In this document: piece by piece, positions 8,471 through 17,387 of the stretch
Numbering within the stretch: the first letter of the stretch is position 1
Layout of the letters: each line of letters opens with the position of its first letter
NCBI RefSeq assembly: GCF_000023125.1
Contig: NC_013037.1
Span: forward strand, 3,348,001-3,412,000
Source of the DNA: Dyadobacter fermentans DSM 18053
GTDB lineage: Bacteria; Bacteroidota; Bacteroidia; Cytophagales; Spirosomataceae
Direction: 5' to 3'
DNA length: 64,000 bases
The notes under the pieces: generated by a model
What the model was told of the DNA's origin: nothing
What the model saw: the letters and a program-made list of their open reading frames with translations, nothing else
Database searches by the model: none
Translations under genes and position numbers: made by a program

Positions 8471-11400
8471 TTAGAATGATAGATTTAACTGGACACCATA
8501 AGTAGCCGTAGACGGACCAGCGGCAAATTCACCGTAGAGGTTTTTCAGACTGGTACCAAACGTGTTGGCTTCCGGATCCACATAATGGTTTGCCTTAGGC
8601 GTCCACAGGATCAGGTTCCTTCCGAAAATACCGATGGACGCGCCGCGGACGGGCAATTTTTCCAATGATTTTTTCGGCACGGTGTAAGTCAACGACACGT
8701 TTCTCAGCTTGAAGAAGGTCCTGGGCAGCACATGATTGAATTCGTTGGCAGACGTTTGTCCTCCGTAGTAGGTGAATACATCGGCTCTTGAAACCGGCGT
8801 CGTGTTAGGGATAAAACCGCCATCATGCTCCACCACCGAGCCTGGAACTACAAACGGCTCTCTGTCATTATATTGCGTATTATAGGCGTTTCCATTGAAG
8901 TAGTTAAGGCGGGCTGTGTAAGAGTAGAACACACCACCATTACGGTAATCACCATTTGCACTCAGCCTTAAACCTTTGAAATCCAGGTAGGTCGACAAGC
9001 CGAGCGTGTAATTCGGATTGATCGAGCCCCGGTATGTTTCTTCGGAGCTTACCAGCGGCAGACCGGTTTCAGGGTTTACGATAATGTTTCCGTTTGGATC
9101 ACGACGTGTGTCTGGTGAGTAGATTGAACCCAGCGGCTCGCCTACTTTGGCACGTAATTTCACATTGTAGCTGCTGTTCAACAGGATATTACCCGATCCG
9201 CCTTCCAATCCCAGGGATTCGACCTTATTCCAGATCTTGTTATAATTGAAAGTAACACCCCATTCAATTTTATCCGTACGCACCGGCACCAGGTTAAGGG
9301 CCAGCTCTAACCCTTTATTGCGCACGCTTCCCAGGTTAACCGTTTGCGTGGTTACACCCGTAGCCGGTTCCAGGCTCAGGCTGATGATCTGGTTCTTGGT
9401 CAGCTTATTGTAATAGCTCAGATCGAGCCCTACCCTTCTTCCGAAAAAGCCCAGTTCAAGCCCTCCTTCATATTCGTTTGAAATTTCAGGTTTCAAAGCC
9501 TCGTTTCCACGGTTGTTGGAAACTTCGTAGGCGTTGATCCCGCCGAATGGGAACACAATATTTCCGAAACCACCCGCGCGCACATCACCCGGCACATACA
9601 CAGAATAAATTTGGTAAGGATCCGCGTCGTTACCCGCGGAAGCGGCGGCAAAACGTACTTTTACGAATGGGATTTCAGCAGGAAGTTTGAAAACATCGGA
9701 CAGAACCGCGCTAATGCTGGCGCTCGGATAGAAATACGAGTTTTTGCCTTTTGGAAGTGTACTTGTCCAGTCGTTACGTGCCCCTACGGTCAGGTATAAC
9801 CAGTTATCAAATCCAAATGTCGCTGAACCATATACACCTACCAGGCGTCGTTTGCTGGTTGTGCCGAAAGTAATCGGTGTCACCGAGCTGTTCGACAGGC
9901 TGTAAAAGCCCGGCAAATCGAGGTTGGTCACTTTGGAAAAGTGGGTAAGTGCGGTTCTTTCATTCAGGTTGTGCCCAAGGAAAGCCTGTACATCGAATCT
10001 TGATCCGAAATTGTGTTTATAATTTAAGATTAGATCGCTGTTGAATTGGCGATTCTGTCTCCCGAGTTGTGAAACGGCACCAAATACATCGTTGGCAATA
10101 CCGTAATTCGGTGAACCTTCCGTAATCCGGCCTACATTACCCCAGTCTTTCTGAAATGCGTCCGAATAGTCGCCCCCCAGCCTCCATGTCGCACTCAGCT
10201 CTTTCAGTATCTGATAGTTGAATTCCAGATTACCATAGATACGGTCTTCGTCGTAGTTGTTACCCTGGTTATAAAGCGTCCAGTAAGGGTTTTGGGCGTA
10301 TGGTGTAAAATACGTATCCAACGTCATGTATTTGTAAAACGGATTGCTCGGATCGAGGATAGCTTTCGAGTCCACAATCGAGTGGTCTCTCGGGATCTGG
10401 ATCAGCTCTTGCCACAGCACTTTACCACCTCCCGCATCATCGCCCTGGCCGGTAGCTACCGCTTTCTGATTTTTGTGTACATAGTTGATGTTGGCATTTA
10501 CCGAGAACTTGTCCAGCTTCAAACCACCACTCAGGCTCAGCGTATTACGTTTGTATGAGTCCGCGTTGGTAGGTACAACACCATCCGCGGTCGCGTTGGA
10601 ATAAGCTACGCGGTAGTTAGCCGTTTCGGTACCGCCAGATACCGCAATGTTGTTATTCCATTCGTAGCCTTTATCGAAGAAGTCCTTGATATTGTCTTCC
10701 TGTGCCGAGAACGATTTCAACATCTGTGCATTGTCGATCACATTGCCCCATACACGTGGCTGGCCGTCGAGCTTCGGTCCCCATGAACCGTTTTCGAGGC
10801 GATCGAATATGCCGCTCCATCCTTGGCCGTACGTATTTTGCAGGTGTGGTACGCGAAGTATTCGGGATTGCGCAAATGACGATGAAATGTCAACCTGTGT
10901 CTTACCGGATTTTCCTCTTTTGGTAGTAATCAGGATCGCACCGTTGGCTGCGCGGCTACCGTATAAGGCGGATGCCGAAATGCCTTTCAGTACGGTAATG
11001 CTTTCAATTTCGTTAGGGTTGATGTCGTTCATCTGGTTACCGAAGTCCATCGAACGGTTGAAATCATCATTGCTGTTTTGCGCATTGGTTGATGAAGTGT
11101 TACCGCGGTTGTTCATCGGCACGCCGTCGATGACGTAAAGCGGCTGGTTGTTCCCGGTCACGGAATTGAAACCGCGGATGTTCAGGACGGTCGACGCACC
11201 CGGTGCTCCTGACGCCGTGTTTACAGACAGACCGGGCACGCGCGCACTAAGCGCATCGAGCGGGCTGGTGTTACGGGCTTCCGTGATGGATGTGTTTGAA
11301 ATGGTGGCGGTGCTGTAACCGAGCGACTTACGCTCACGCGAAATACCGAGCGCGGTTACGACCACCTCGCCCAGCTGCTGGGCATCCGACGCCAATGTTA

Positions 11401-11677
11401 CGTTGATCGTCGATTTCGAGCCGACCACGATGCTCTGGCTGATGTAACCCACGAACGAGTACACCAATGTTCCGGAAGAGGGGGCCGAGATAGTGTACTT
11501 TCCGTCGATATCGGTGGTGATACCTCGGGTCGTACCTTTCAGGGTGATGTTTACACCGGGGAGCACGCTACCGTCGTCGGCGGTAACAACTCCCGATACT
11601 TGTTTATCCTGGGCAAATGCCTGCCAGCCAGGAATCAATAAGCACCCTAAGAATAGAAACAGTAGAGTCTTTCTCAT
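8471..11677 (-). CDS. SusC-type TonB-linked outer-membrane transporter (1068 aa)
   Basis: A SusC/RagA family TonB-dependent transporter. It has a signal peptide (1-22), then a carboxypeptidase-D-regulatory-like domain (about 25-95: VSGVVTADDGSVLPGVNITL, GKYTISAP). A TonB-box-like stretch (EVVVTALG, 104-111) leads into the plug (LYVIDGVPMNN; ASALYGSRAANGAILITTKRG). The remainder is a 22-strand barrel that ends in a C-terminal Phe. It works with the SusD-like lipoprotein just downstream to pull a ligand across the outer membrane using TonB. No ECF sigma/anti-sigma pair or hybrid two-component regulator lies next to it, so control is not evident. A Bacteroidota promoter is placed at 11724-11755. 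Confidence 0.95.
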   Translation of the reverse strand: MRKTLLFLFLGCLLIPGWQAFAQDKQVSGVVTADDGSVLPGVNITLKGTTRGITTDIDGKYTISAPSSGTLVYSFVGYISQSIVVGSKSTINVTLASDAQQLGEVVVTALGISRERKSLGYSTATISNTSITEARNTSPLDALSARVPGLSVNTASGAPGASTVLNIRGFNSVTGNNQPLYVIDGVPMNNRGNTSSTNAQNSNDDFNRSMDFGNQMNDINPNEIESITVLKGISASALYGSRAANGAILITTKRGKSGKTQVDISSSFAQSRILRVPHLQNTYGQGWSGIFDRLENGSWGPKLDGQPRVWGNVIDNAQMLKSFSAQEDNIKDFFDKGYEWNNNIAVSGGTETANYRVAYSNATADGVVPTNADSYKRNTLSLSGGLKLDKFSVNANINYVHKNQKAVATGQGDDAGGGKVLWQELIQIPRDHSIVDSKAILDPSNPFYKYMTLDTYFTPYAQNPYWTLYNQGNNYDEDRIYGNLEFNYQILKELSATWRLGGDYSDAFQKDWGNVGRITEGSPNYGIANDVFGAVSQLGRQNRQFNSDLILNYKHNFGSRFDVQAFLGHNLNERTALTHFSKVTNLDLPGFYSLSNSSVTPITFGTTSKRRLVGVYGSATFGFDNWLYLTVGARNDWTSTLPKGKNSYFYPSASISAVLSDVFKLPAEIPFVKVRFAAASAGNDADPYQIYSVYVPGDVRAGGFGNIVFPFGGINAYEVSNNRGNEALKPEISNEYEGGLELGFFGRRVGLDLSYYNKLTKNQIISLSLEPATGVTTQTVNLGSVRNKGLELALNLVPVRTDKIEWGVTFNYNKIWNKVESLGLEGGSGNILLNSSYNVKLRAKVGEPLGSIYSPDTRRDPNGNIIVNPETGLPLVSSEETYRGSINPNYTLGLSTYLDFKGLRLSANGDYRNGGVFYSYTARLNYFNGNAYNTQYNDREPFVVPGSVVEHDGGFIPNTTPVSRADVFTYYGGQTSANEFNHVLPRTFFKLRNVSLTYTVPKKSLEKLPVRGASIGIFGRNLILWTPKANHYVDPEANTFGTSLKNLYGEFAAGPSTATYGVQLNLSF

Positions 11678-11723
11678 ACAAAGGATTTAAAGTTTGTTTA
11701 TTGGGTTAATTGCGTCAAGGTTA

Positions 11724-11755
11724 CAAAACTAATTGTTGTTTCAATCAATTACAAC
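11724..11755 (-). promoter_or_regulatory. Bacteroidota-type promoter for the minus-strand SusC operon
   Basis: Read on the minus strand, the -33 element is GTTG (11755-11752) and the -7 element is TAGTTTTG (11731-11724), with a 20-nt spacer. This matches the TTTG-N19-TAnnTTTG consensus of the Bacteroidota housekeeping sigma factor. It lies about 47 bp before the SusC start at 11677. Confidence 0.6.
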
Positions 11756-12380
11756 GCCCTGCAAATCAATGTCCAGAATATAATTTGGCAGAAACGGGCT
11801 TTCATTGCCAGTTTGTTAGCAGGAAGCGTAAAAAAGGTTGCATAAACGTATTTATTAGAACTTCACGCGTTTTGCGGTATTCGTCGCCAAAATTTCAACA
11901 CTACCAACCTTTCCTTAGACGATTTTCAAACAATTCTAATATTAACTAAATGTGATGTGGAGGGAAAAGTGCGGATTCGAGGCCTGAAAAACGCCCGTTT
12001 AAAGGCTCGAAAAATTTGATTCAAAATACAAACAATATTAAAAAAATGCAAATAATTAATAAAAATTCCTTCATCCTTTCCATTCAGAAAATCACGCCGT
12101 TGGCTGCGGCCGCTTCTATTTAGATTCTTTCTTAAAACGAGCTACGTATATAGCCGACGTATACTAAAACCGTCGATTGGCCCAAATATGGGCTGATTAC
12201 GCCAAACGCTGCAAAATCCTCAAAAAAAGGGCATAATCATTAGCATTTGCTTAAAATCACGCAATTTTTCGGAAATGAGTCATATTTGAAAAAATTGCAA
12301 AAAACATTCCTTTGCAAGTATAATATTTGCCAAATCAGTCACAAAAACCAAAGCAAATTTTGAAGATTAGCAATAACCGG

Positions 12381-12411
12381 GTTGTAATGGTCAAACTAAT
12401 AGTTATTTTTG
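12381..12411 (+). promoter_or_regulatory. Bacteroidota-type promoter for the plus-strand SusC/SusD genes
   Basis: GTTG at 12381-12384 and TATTTTTG at 12404-12411 are separated by 19 nt. This fits the TTTG-N19-TAnnTTTG consensus with one mismatch in the -33 box. The start codon of the SusC gene is 43 bp downstream of the -7 box. Confidence 0.65.
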
Positions 12412-12454
12412 CAACAGTATGTTTACATAACAAACCTAACTTTAAGATTAATTT

Positions 12455-15400
12455 ATGAGGAAGATTTTATGCTCCCTAATGGGGTGTATGCTGCTATTTC
12501 TGACGCAGCTGCACGCCCAGGATCTCGCCGTGACCGGTACGGTCACCGCGGACGACGGCTCGATACTTCCGGGCGTGAACATTTCTTTGAAAGGTACTAC
12601 TCGCGGTACCACCACCGATACCGACGGAAAGTACTCGATATCGGCCGCTTCCGGCACTACGCTCGTGTTCAGTTTTATCGGTTTCCAGAGCCAGGAAGTG
12701 GTTGTAGGCAGCCAGTCGGTGATCAACGTCTCCCTGAAAAACGATGTAAGCCAACTTCAGGAAGTAGTTGTAACCGCCCTTGGACAGGAGCGGAAGCGCA
12801 ATGAGCTCGTGTATGCAGCCCAGCAAATCAATAATGAGCAGATCGTACAGGCACGTAACCCGAACGTGATGAACTCGCTGGCAGGTAAAATTGCCGGTCT
12901 GGATATCAAAACCAACAATAACCTCGGTGGATCGACCAGCGCGGTGATCCGTGGTTACAAATCCATCACCGGTAACAACCAGGCATTGTGGGTGATCGAC
13001 GGCGTGCCGGTGACGAACGCCAACAACAACTCGTCCGACCAGCAGACCGGCCGCTCCGGCACCGACTACGGTAATGCCGCCTCCGATATCAACCCGGACA
13101 ACATTGCCTCGGTGAACGTGCTCAAAGGCGCCGCTGCGACAGCCCTCTACGGCTCACGCGCAGCCAACGGGGTAATCCTCGTTACCACCAAGCAAGGCCG
13201 CAAAAACAGCTTCGACGTGACCGTCAACAGCGGCGTTACCTGGGGCAAGATCGACAAAAGCACGTATGTGAAATACCAGAAAGAATATGGAGCAGGTTAT
13301 GGCGGCGACGGCTCGGCCAACAAATTCTACCGCGGTAACCTGGGCTCAGGCGAAGGCGACATCGCGATATTCGACGCCGATGCCTCTTACGGAGCGAAAT
13401 TCGATCCCAACAGAATGGTATACCAATGGGATGCGCTTGACCCCTCGTCGCCGACCTATGGCCAGATGACCCCCTGGGTAGCCGCCAAAAACGGCCCTGA
13501 CGCATTCTTCCAAACCGCAGTTACGTCCAACCAGAGCGTAAGCATCCTGGGCGGAGGCGAAAACACCACTTTCAAGGCCGGTTTTACCCGCAGCGACGAA
13601 AAAGGGGTGCTTCCGAACAGTAAACTCGGCAAAAACCTGTTCAACTTCTCGGCGTCGTTCGACCTGACCAAGAAGCTGACGATCTCCGCCAATGCGAACT
13701 ACTCGCAGGTGAAAGGCGTGGGCCGCTACGGAACCGGTTATGACGGCAAAAACCCTAATCAGCAGTTCAGACAGTGGTTCCAGACGAACGTCGACATTCT
13801 CGAACAGAAAGCTGCGTATTTCAGGAACAGACAGGATGTAACCTGGAACTGGGGCGATCCGCGGGCGCCATTCGATCAGAACGGCCCCATTTACTCCGAA
13901 AACCCATATTTCTCCCGCTACGAAAACTTCTCGAACGACTCTCGTGACAACTTCTTCGGCTATGCCGCGGCAGTTTACAAAATCGCACCGTGGGTTGACC
14001 TCACCACGCGTTTCGCCTACAACGGCACGCAGGATATGCAGGAAGAGCGCATTGCATTCGGAAGCGCCGATCCGGCTCAGTACAAACGCTTTAACAGAGG
14101 TTTCAACGAAACGAACCTCGACGTGATCTTCAATTTCCGCAAAGCCATTACGAAGGATATCAACTTCTCAGGTTTGGCGGGTGGAAGCATGCGCCGGTCG
14201 ACTGAGAACTCGATCCGGGCACAGACAAACGGCGGAATGGTTGTACCAGGGCTTTATTCCCTCTCCAACTCGGCCAACCCGATCGAAGCGCCTGTTGAAA
14301 CTTACAGAAGAATCGGCGTGGACGGTTTGTATGCACAGGCTTCATTCGGTTACAAAGATCTCGTAAACCTCGACCTGACGGCGAGACAAGACAAATCGAC
14401 GACGCTTAGCAAGGACAACAACACCTATTTCTATCCTGCAATCGGTGCCAACTTCAACATTTCGAACCTGAATGCTTTGAAAAGCCTGGGCTGGCTCACG
14501 ATGGCGAAATTAAGCGCCAACTATGCCGAAGTAGGTAACGATGCGCCATGGGGAAGCACGATCGACGTGTACGACAAGCCAACGGGTATCGGCAATGTGC
14601 CTTACTTTACATTGAGAAATACCAAAAACAACCCGGACCTGAAACCGGAAAGAACCAAAAGCTATGAATTCGGTCTGGAAAGTGCATTCCTGAACGACCG
14701 CGTAGGCTTCAACTTCACCTATTACCGTTCATCTACGCTGGATCAGATCCTGCCCGTTTCGATCACTGCCGCTACCGGTTATGCATTCCGTTATGTCAAC
14801 TCCGGTGAGGTACAAAACAAGGGTATCGAAATTTCCGCCTACGTAACGCCGATCCGTGTGCAGGACTTCTCCTGGACCGTGAATGTAAACTTCGCAAGAA
14901 ACCGCAACAAGGTGATCAGCCTGTATGGTGAAGGCGAAACGGAGGTAACCAACGTTACCATCGCCAGCTTGCAGGGCGGGGTGTCTATCAACGCTGCCAA
15001 AGGCCAACCATTCGGTATTATCCGCGGTACCAACTTCGTTTACCACGAAGGCACCGGCCAGAAAGTGGTGAAAGCCAATGGTATTTATGCAGCGACTTCG
15101 AGCTCAGCCGAAATTATCGGTAACCCCAACCCCGACTGGATCGGAGGCGTGAGCAATACATTGAAATACAAAACACTCTCGCTGAGCTTCCTGCTCGACA
15201 TCCGTCACGGCGGCGATGTGTGGTCACTCGACCAATGGTATGGTGAAGGAACGGGCCTTTACCCGATCACAGCCGGCCTGAACGAACTGGGCAATCCTAA
15301 AAGATCTCCCGTTTCAGAAGGCGGCGGCGTGCTCTTCCCGGGTGTACAAGCAGATGGAAGCCCTAACACCGTGCGCGCGGCTAATGTGGACGGAAACGGT

Positions 15401-15709
15401 GCTACTGCCTACGGCTACCCAGGCAACCCGCCGAGAGCCATGTACATCTACGACGCGAGCTATGTAAAATTGAGAGAAGTTGCCCTTACTTACGCACTTC
15501 CGCAGGCGATCGTGAGCAAGCTGCGTGCATTCAAGCAGATCGACGTTTCGCTGATCGGCCGTAACCTGTGGATTCTTCACAAAAACATGGAATTCCAGGA
15601 CCCGGAAGAAGGCCTCGGCTCAGGACTGCTGAACGGCGCGGGCGGTTACCAGAGCGGTGCTTACCCGGCTGTAAGAAACTATGGCTTCAATGTTAAATTC
15701 CGTTTCTAA
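12455..15709 (+). CDS. SusC-type TonB-linked outer-membrane transporter (1084 aa)
   Basis: The second SusC/RagA transporter. It has a signal peptide (about 1-21), a carboxypeptidase-D-regulatory-like domain (about 25-95), a TonB-box-like EVVVTALG (103-110) and a plug domain (ALWVIDGVPVTN, AATALYGSRAANGVILVTTK). The large beta-barrel ends in aromatic KFRF. Its first 110 residues align almost without gaps with those of the minus-strand SusC (TVTADDGSILPGVNISLKGT against VVTADDGSVLPGVNITLKGT), while the barrels differ. That pattern suggests paralogues with different ligands. The SusD partner begins 5 bp after its stop. A promoter is placed at 12381-12411. Confidence 0.95.
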   Translation: MRKILCSLMGCMLLFLTQLHAQDLAVTGTVTADDGSILPGVNISLKGTTRGTTTDTDGKYSISAASGTTLVFSFIGFQSQEVVVGSQSVINVSLKNDVSQLQEVVVTALGQERKRNELVYAAQQINNEQIVQARNPNVMNSLAGKIAGLDIKTNNNLGGSTSAVIRGYKSITGNNQALWVIDGVPVTNANNNSSDQQTGRSGTDYGNAASDINPDNIASVNVLKGAAATALYGSRAANGVILVTTKQGRKNSFDVTVNSGVTWGKIDKSTYVKYQKEYGAGYGGDGSANKFYRGNLGSGEGDIAIFDADASYGAKFDPNRMVYQWDALDPSSPTYGQMTPWVAAKNGPDAFFQTAVTSNQSVSILGGGENTTFKAGFTRSDEKGVLPNSKLGKNLFNFSASFDLTKKLTISANANYSQVKGVGRYGTGYDGKNPNQQFRQWFQTNVDILEQKAAYFRNRQDVTWNWGDPRAPFDQNGPIYSENPYFSRYENFSNDSRDNFFGYAAAVYKIAPWVDLTTRFAYNGTQDMQEERIAFGSADPAQYKRFNRGFNETNLDVIFNFRKAITKDINFSGLAGGSMRRSTENSIRAQTNGGMVVPGLYSLSNSANPIEAPVETYRRIGVDGLYAQASFGYKDLVNLDLTARQDKSTTLSKDNNTYFYPAIGANFNISNLNALKSLGWLTMAKLSANYAEVGNDAPWGSTIDVYDKPTGIGNVPYFTLRNTKNNPDLKPERTKSYEFGLESAFLNDRVGFNFTYYRSSTLDQILPVSITAATGYAFRYVNSGEVQNKGIEISAYVTPIRVQDFSWTVNVNFARNRNKVISLYGEGETEVTNVTIASLQGGVSINAAKGQPFGIIRGTNFVYHEGTGQKVVKANGIYAATSSSAEIIGNPNPDWIGGVSNTLKYKTLSLSFLLDIRHGGDVWSLDQWYGEGTGLYPITAGLNELGNPKRSPVSEGGGVLFPGVQADGSPNTVRAANVDGNGATAYGYPGNPPRAMYIYDASYVKLREVALTYALPQAIVSKLRAFKQIDVSLIGRNLWILHKNMEFQDPEEGLGSGLLNGAGGYQSGAYPAVRNYGFNVKFRF

Positions 15710-15714
15710 GCGAT

Positions 15715-17181
15715 ATGAAAAAACTAATCATTCTTTTCCTCCCGTTCCTGTTGCTGACGGCCTGCGTCGATAGCCTGGACGAGTACAATGTGGATACCAA
15801 GCGTCCCTCGACGGCACCGCCTGTTACCCTGTTCTCCAACGCGTTGAAAGGTCTGGCCGACACGCTCACCAGCCCCAACGTTAATGTAAACAACTACCGT
15901 CTGTACGTTCAGCACTGGACCACCACCACTTATCTGGATGAGCCGCGCTACAATGTAACAGCCCGCATTATCCCAGAATCATTCTGGCGCGGACTGTACA
16001 AAGGTGTGATCTCCGATTTGAATGAGTCGAGAAGGCTGGTCAATGCGGATGAATTCATCAGCCAGGAAACGAAAGATGTGCAGCTGGCGCAGATTGAAGT
16101 CGTGGAAGTGCTTACCTGGGCTGCTTTGGTAAATACATTCGGTAACATCCCTTACTCGGAGTCGATGAACCCCGAAAACCCGCTGCCGAAATACGACGAT
16201 GCCAAAACGGTGTACGACGCCATTCTGGCCCGGCTCGACGCAGCCCTTCCGAAACTGCAATCGAAAGGAACACCTTTTTCCGACGGCGACCTGCTTTACA
16301 AAGGCAATATGGCGCAATGGGTGAAATTCGGCAACTCGCTGAAACTGAAACTTGCCATGATCATCGCCGACAGCGACCCTGCCAAAGCGAAGACAATGGT
16401 AGCCGAAGCCGCTCCGAACGTGTTCACGAGCAATGCGGACAATGCAGCATTCCCCTACATCTCGACCCCGCCGAACTACAACGTGATCGCACAGAACCTG
16501 AACCCGCTGTACACCAGCCGCCAGGATTTTGTAGCGTCGGAAACAATCGTCAACCCGATGAACGAACTGAACGATCCGAGAAGAGCGCAGTTCTTTACGC
16601 CGGTTGGGGGCAAGTACGTGGGTGGTAAATATGGCATGCTCAACACTTACGCCGACTTCTCGCACGTAAGCGACCTCATCATCGAGCCCGACTTCGAAGG
16701 ACTGCTCCTCGATTATTCCGAAGTGGAATTCCTGCTGGCCGAGGCGGTGGAAAGAGGCTTTATCGCCGGCAATGCAGCCAACCACTATAACAAAGCCGTA
16801 ACGGCATCCATCGTGTACTGGACCTCACAGGACCCCGATACGGAAGTTGCCTCGCAAGGTTCAGCGCGCGCAGCAGCCTATCTGGCGCAGCCGAAAGTGG
16901 CCTACGCAACCGCAAAAGGCAATTGGAAAGAAAAAATCGGTTTCCAGAAATGGCTCGCGCTTTATAACAGAGGCTGGGAATCGTGGGTTGAATGGAGAAG
17001 GCTGGATTTCCCGAAACTGTCTCCACCGTCGGGCGGAAACGTGCCTGCCGGCCTGGCGATCCCTGTTCGGATGATCTACCCGATCGTAGAGCAGACGCTC
17101 AACGGATCTAACCGCGCCGCAGCCGCAGACGCAATCGGCGGCGACGAGCTGACGACGAAGCTCTGGTGGGATAAATTCTGA
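15715..17181 (+). CDS. SusD/RagB-type nutrient-binding lipoprotein (SusD-like_2)
   Basis: A 488-residue lipoprotein with a short signal (MKKLIILFLPFLLLTAC, Cys 17). The family signature is visible in the mature start (DSLDEYNVDTKRPS) and in the late segment KIGFQKWLALYNRGWESWVEWRR, which matches the SusD-like_2 C-terminus. It should form the lid of the SusC barrel encoded 5 bp upstream. The pair is followed by a hairpin terminator (17205-17228), so it forms a two-gene operon distinct from the next SusC/SusD pair. The ligand is unknown. Confidence 0.9.
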   Translation: MKKLIILFLPFLLLTACVDSLDEYNVDTKRPSTAPPVTLFSNALKGLADTLTSPNVNVNNYRLYVQHWTTTTYLDEPRYNVTARIIPESFWRGLYKGVISDLNESRRLVNADEFISQETKDVQLAQIEVVEVLTWAALVNTFGNIPYSESMNPENPLPKYDDAKTVYDAILARLDAALPKLQSKGTPFSDGDLLYKGNMAQWVKFGNSLKLKLAMIIADSDPAKAKTMVAEAAPNVFTSNADNAAFPYISTPPNYNVIAQNLNPLYTSRQDFVASETIVNPMNELNDPRRAQFFTPVGGKYVGGKYGMLNTYADFSHVSDLIIEPDFEGLLLDYSEVEFLLAEAVERGFIAGNAANHYNKAVTASIVYWTSQDPDTEVASQGSARAAAYLAQPKVAYATAKGNWKEKIGFQKWLALYNRGWESWVEWRRLDFPKLSPPSGGNVPAGLAIPVRMIYPIVEQTLNGSNRAAAADAIGGDELTTKLWWDKF

Positions 17182-17204
17182 TAGCGTGAATTGAAAATAG
17201 CAGG

Positions 17205-17228
17205 AAAGGCGGGCTTCGGTCCGCCTTT
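17205..17228 (+). terminator. Terminator after the first plus-strand SusC/SusD pair
   Basis: AAAGGCGG (17205-17212) pairs with CCGCCTTT (17221-17228) around an 8-nt loop containing TTCGG. A T-rich but interrupted tract (TTTCTTCGTTT) follows. It lies 24 bp after the SusD stop. Confidence 0.6.
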
Positions 17229-17387
17229 CTTCGTTTACAAAAATCCCACTCCGTTCAAAGACAGTATACCGGTTAAAAGCTGAGCGCTGCCGGATGCTGG
17301 ATACATTCCTTTCACCAGGATGCTATGATTGTAAATTCAGAGTCATAAGGTTTTCGAAAACCCTTCAACTACAAACCTGACTTTTGG

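Larger units (their letters stand above)
11678..12454. other. 777-bp AT-rich divergent control region between two SusC operons
   Basis: No credible gene lies here. The region is markedly AT-rich compared with its flanks and drives SusC genes in both directions. It holds a promoter for each side (11724-11755 on the minus strand, 12381-12411 on the plus strand). Upstream of the plus promoter is an inverted repeat (TTGCAAA 12295-12301, TTTGCAA 12311-12317, 9-nt spacer), followed by a second short one (ATTTG-c-CAAAT, about 12325-12335). Either could bind a regulator. The middle part (about 11940-12240) shows nothing I can name. Confidence 0.6.
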
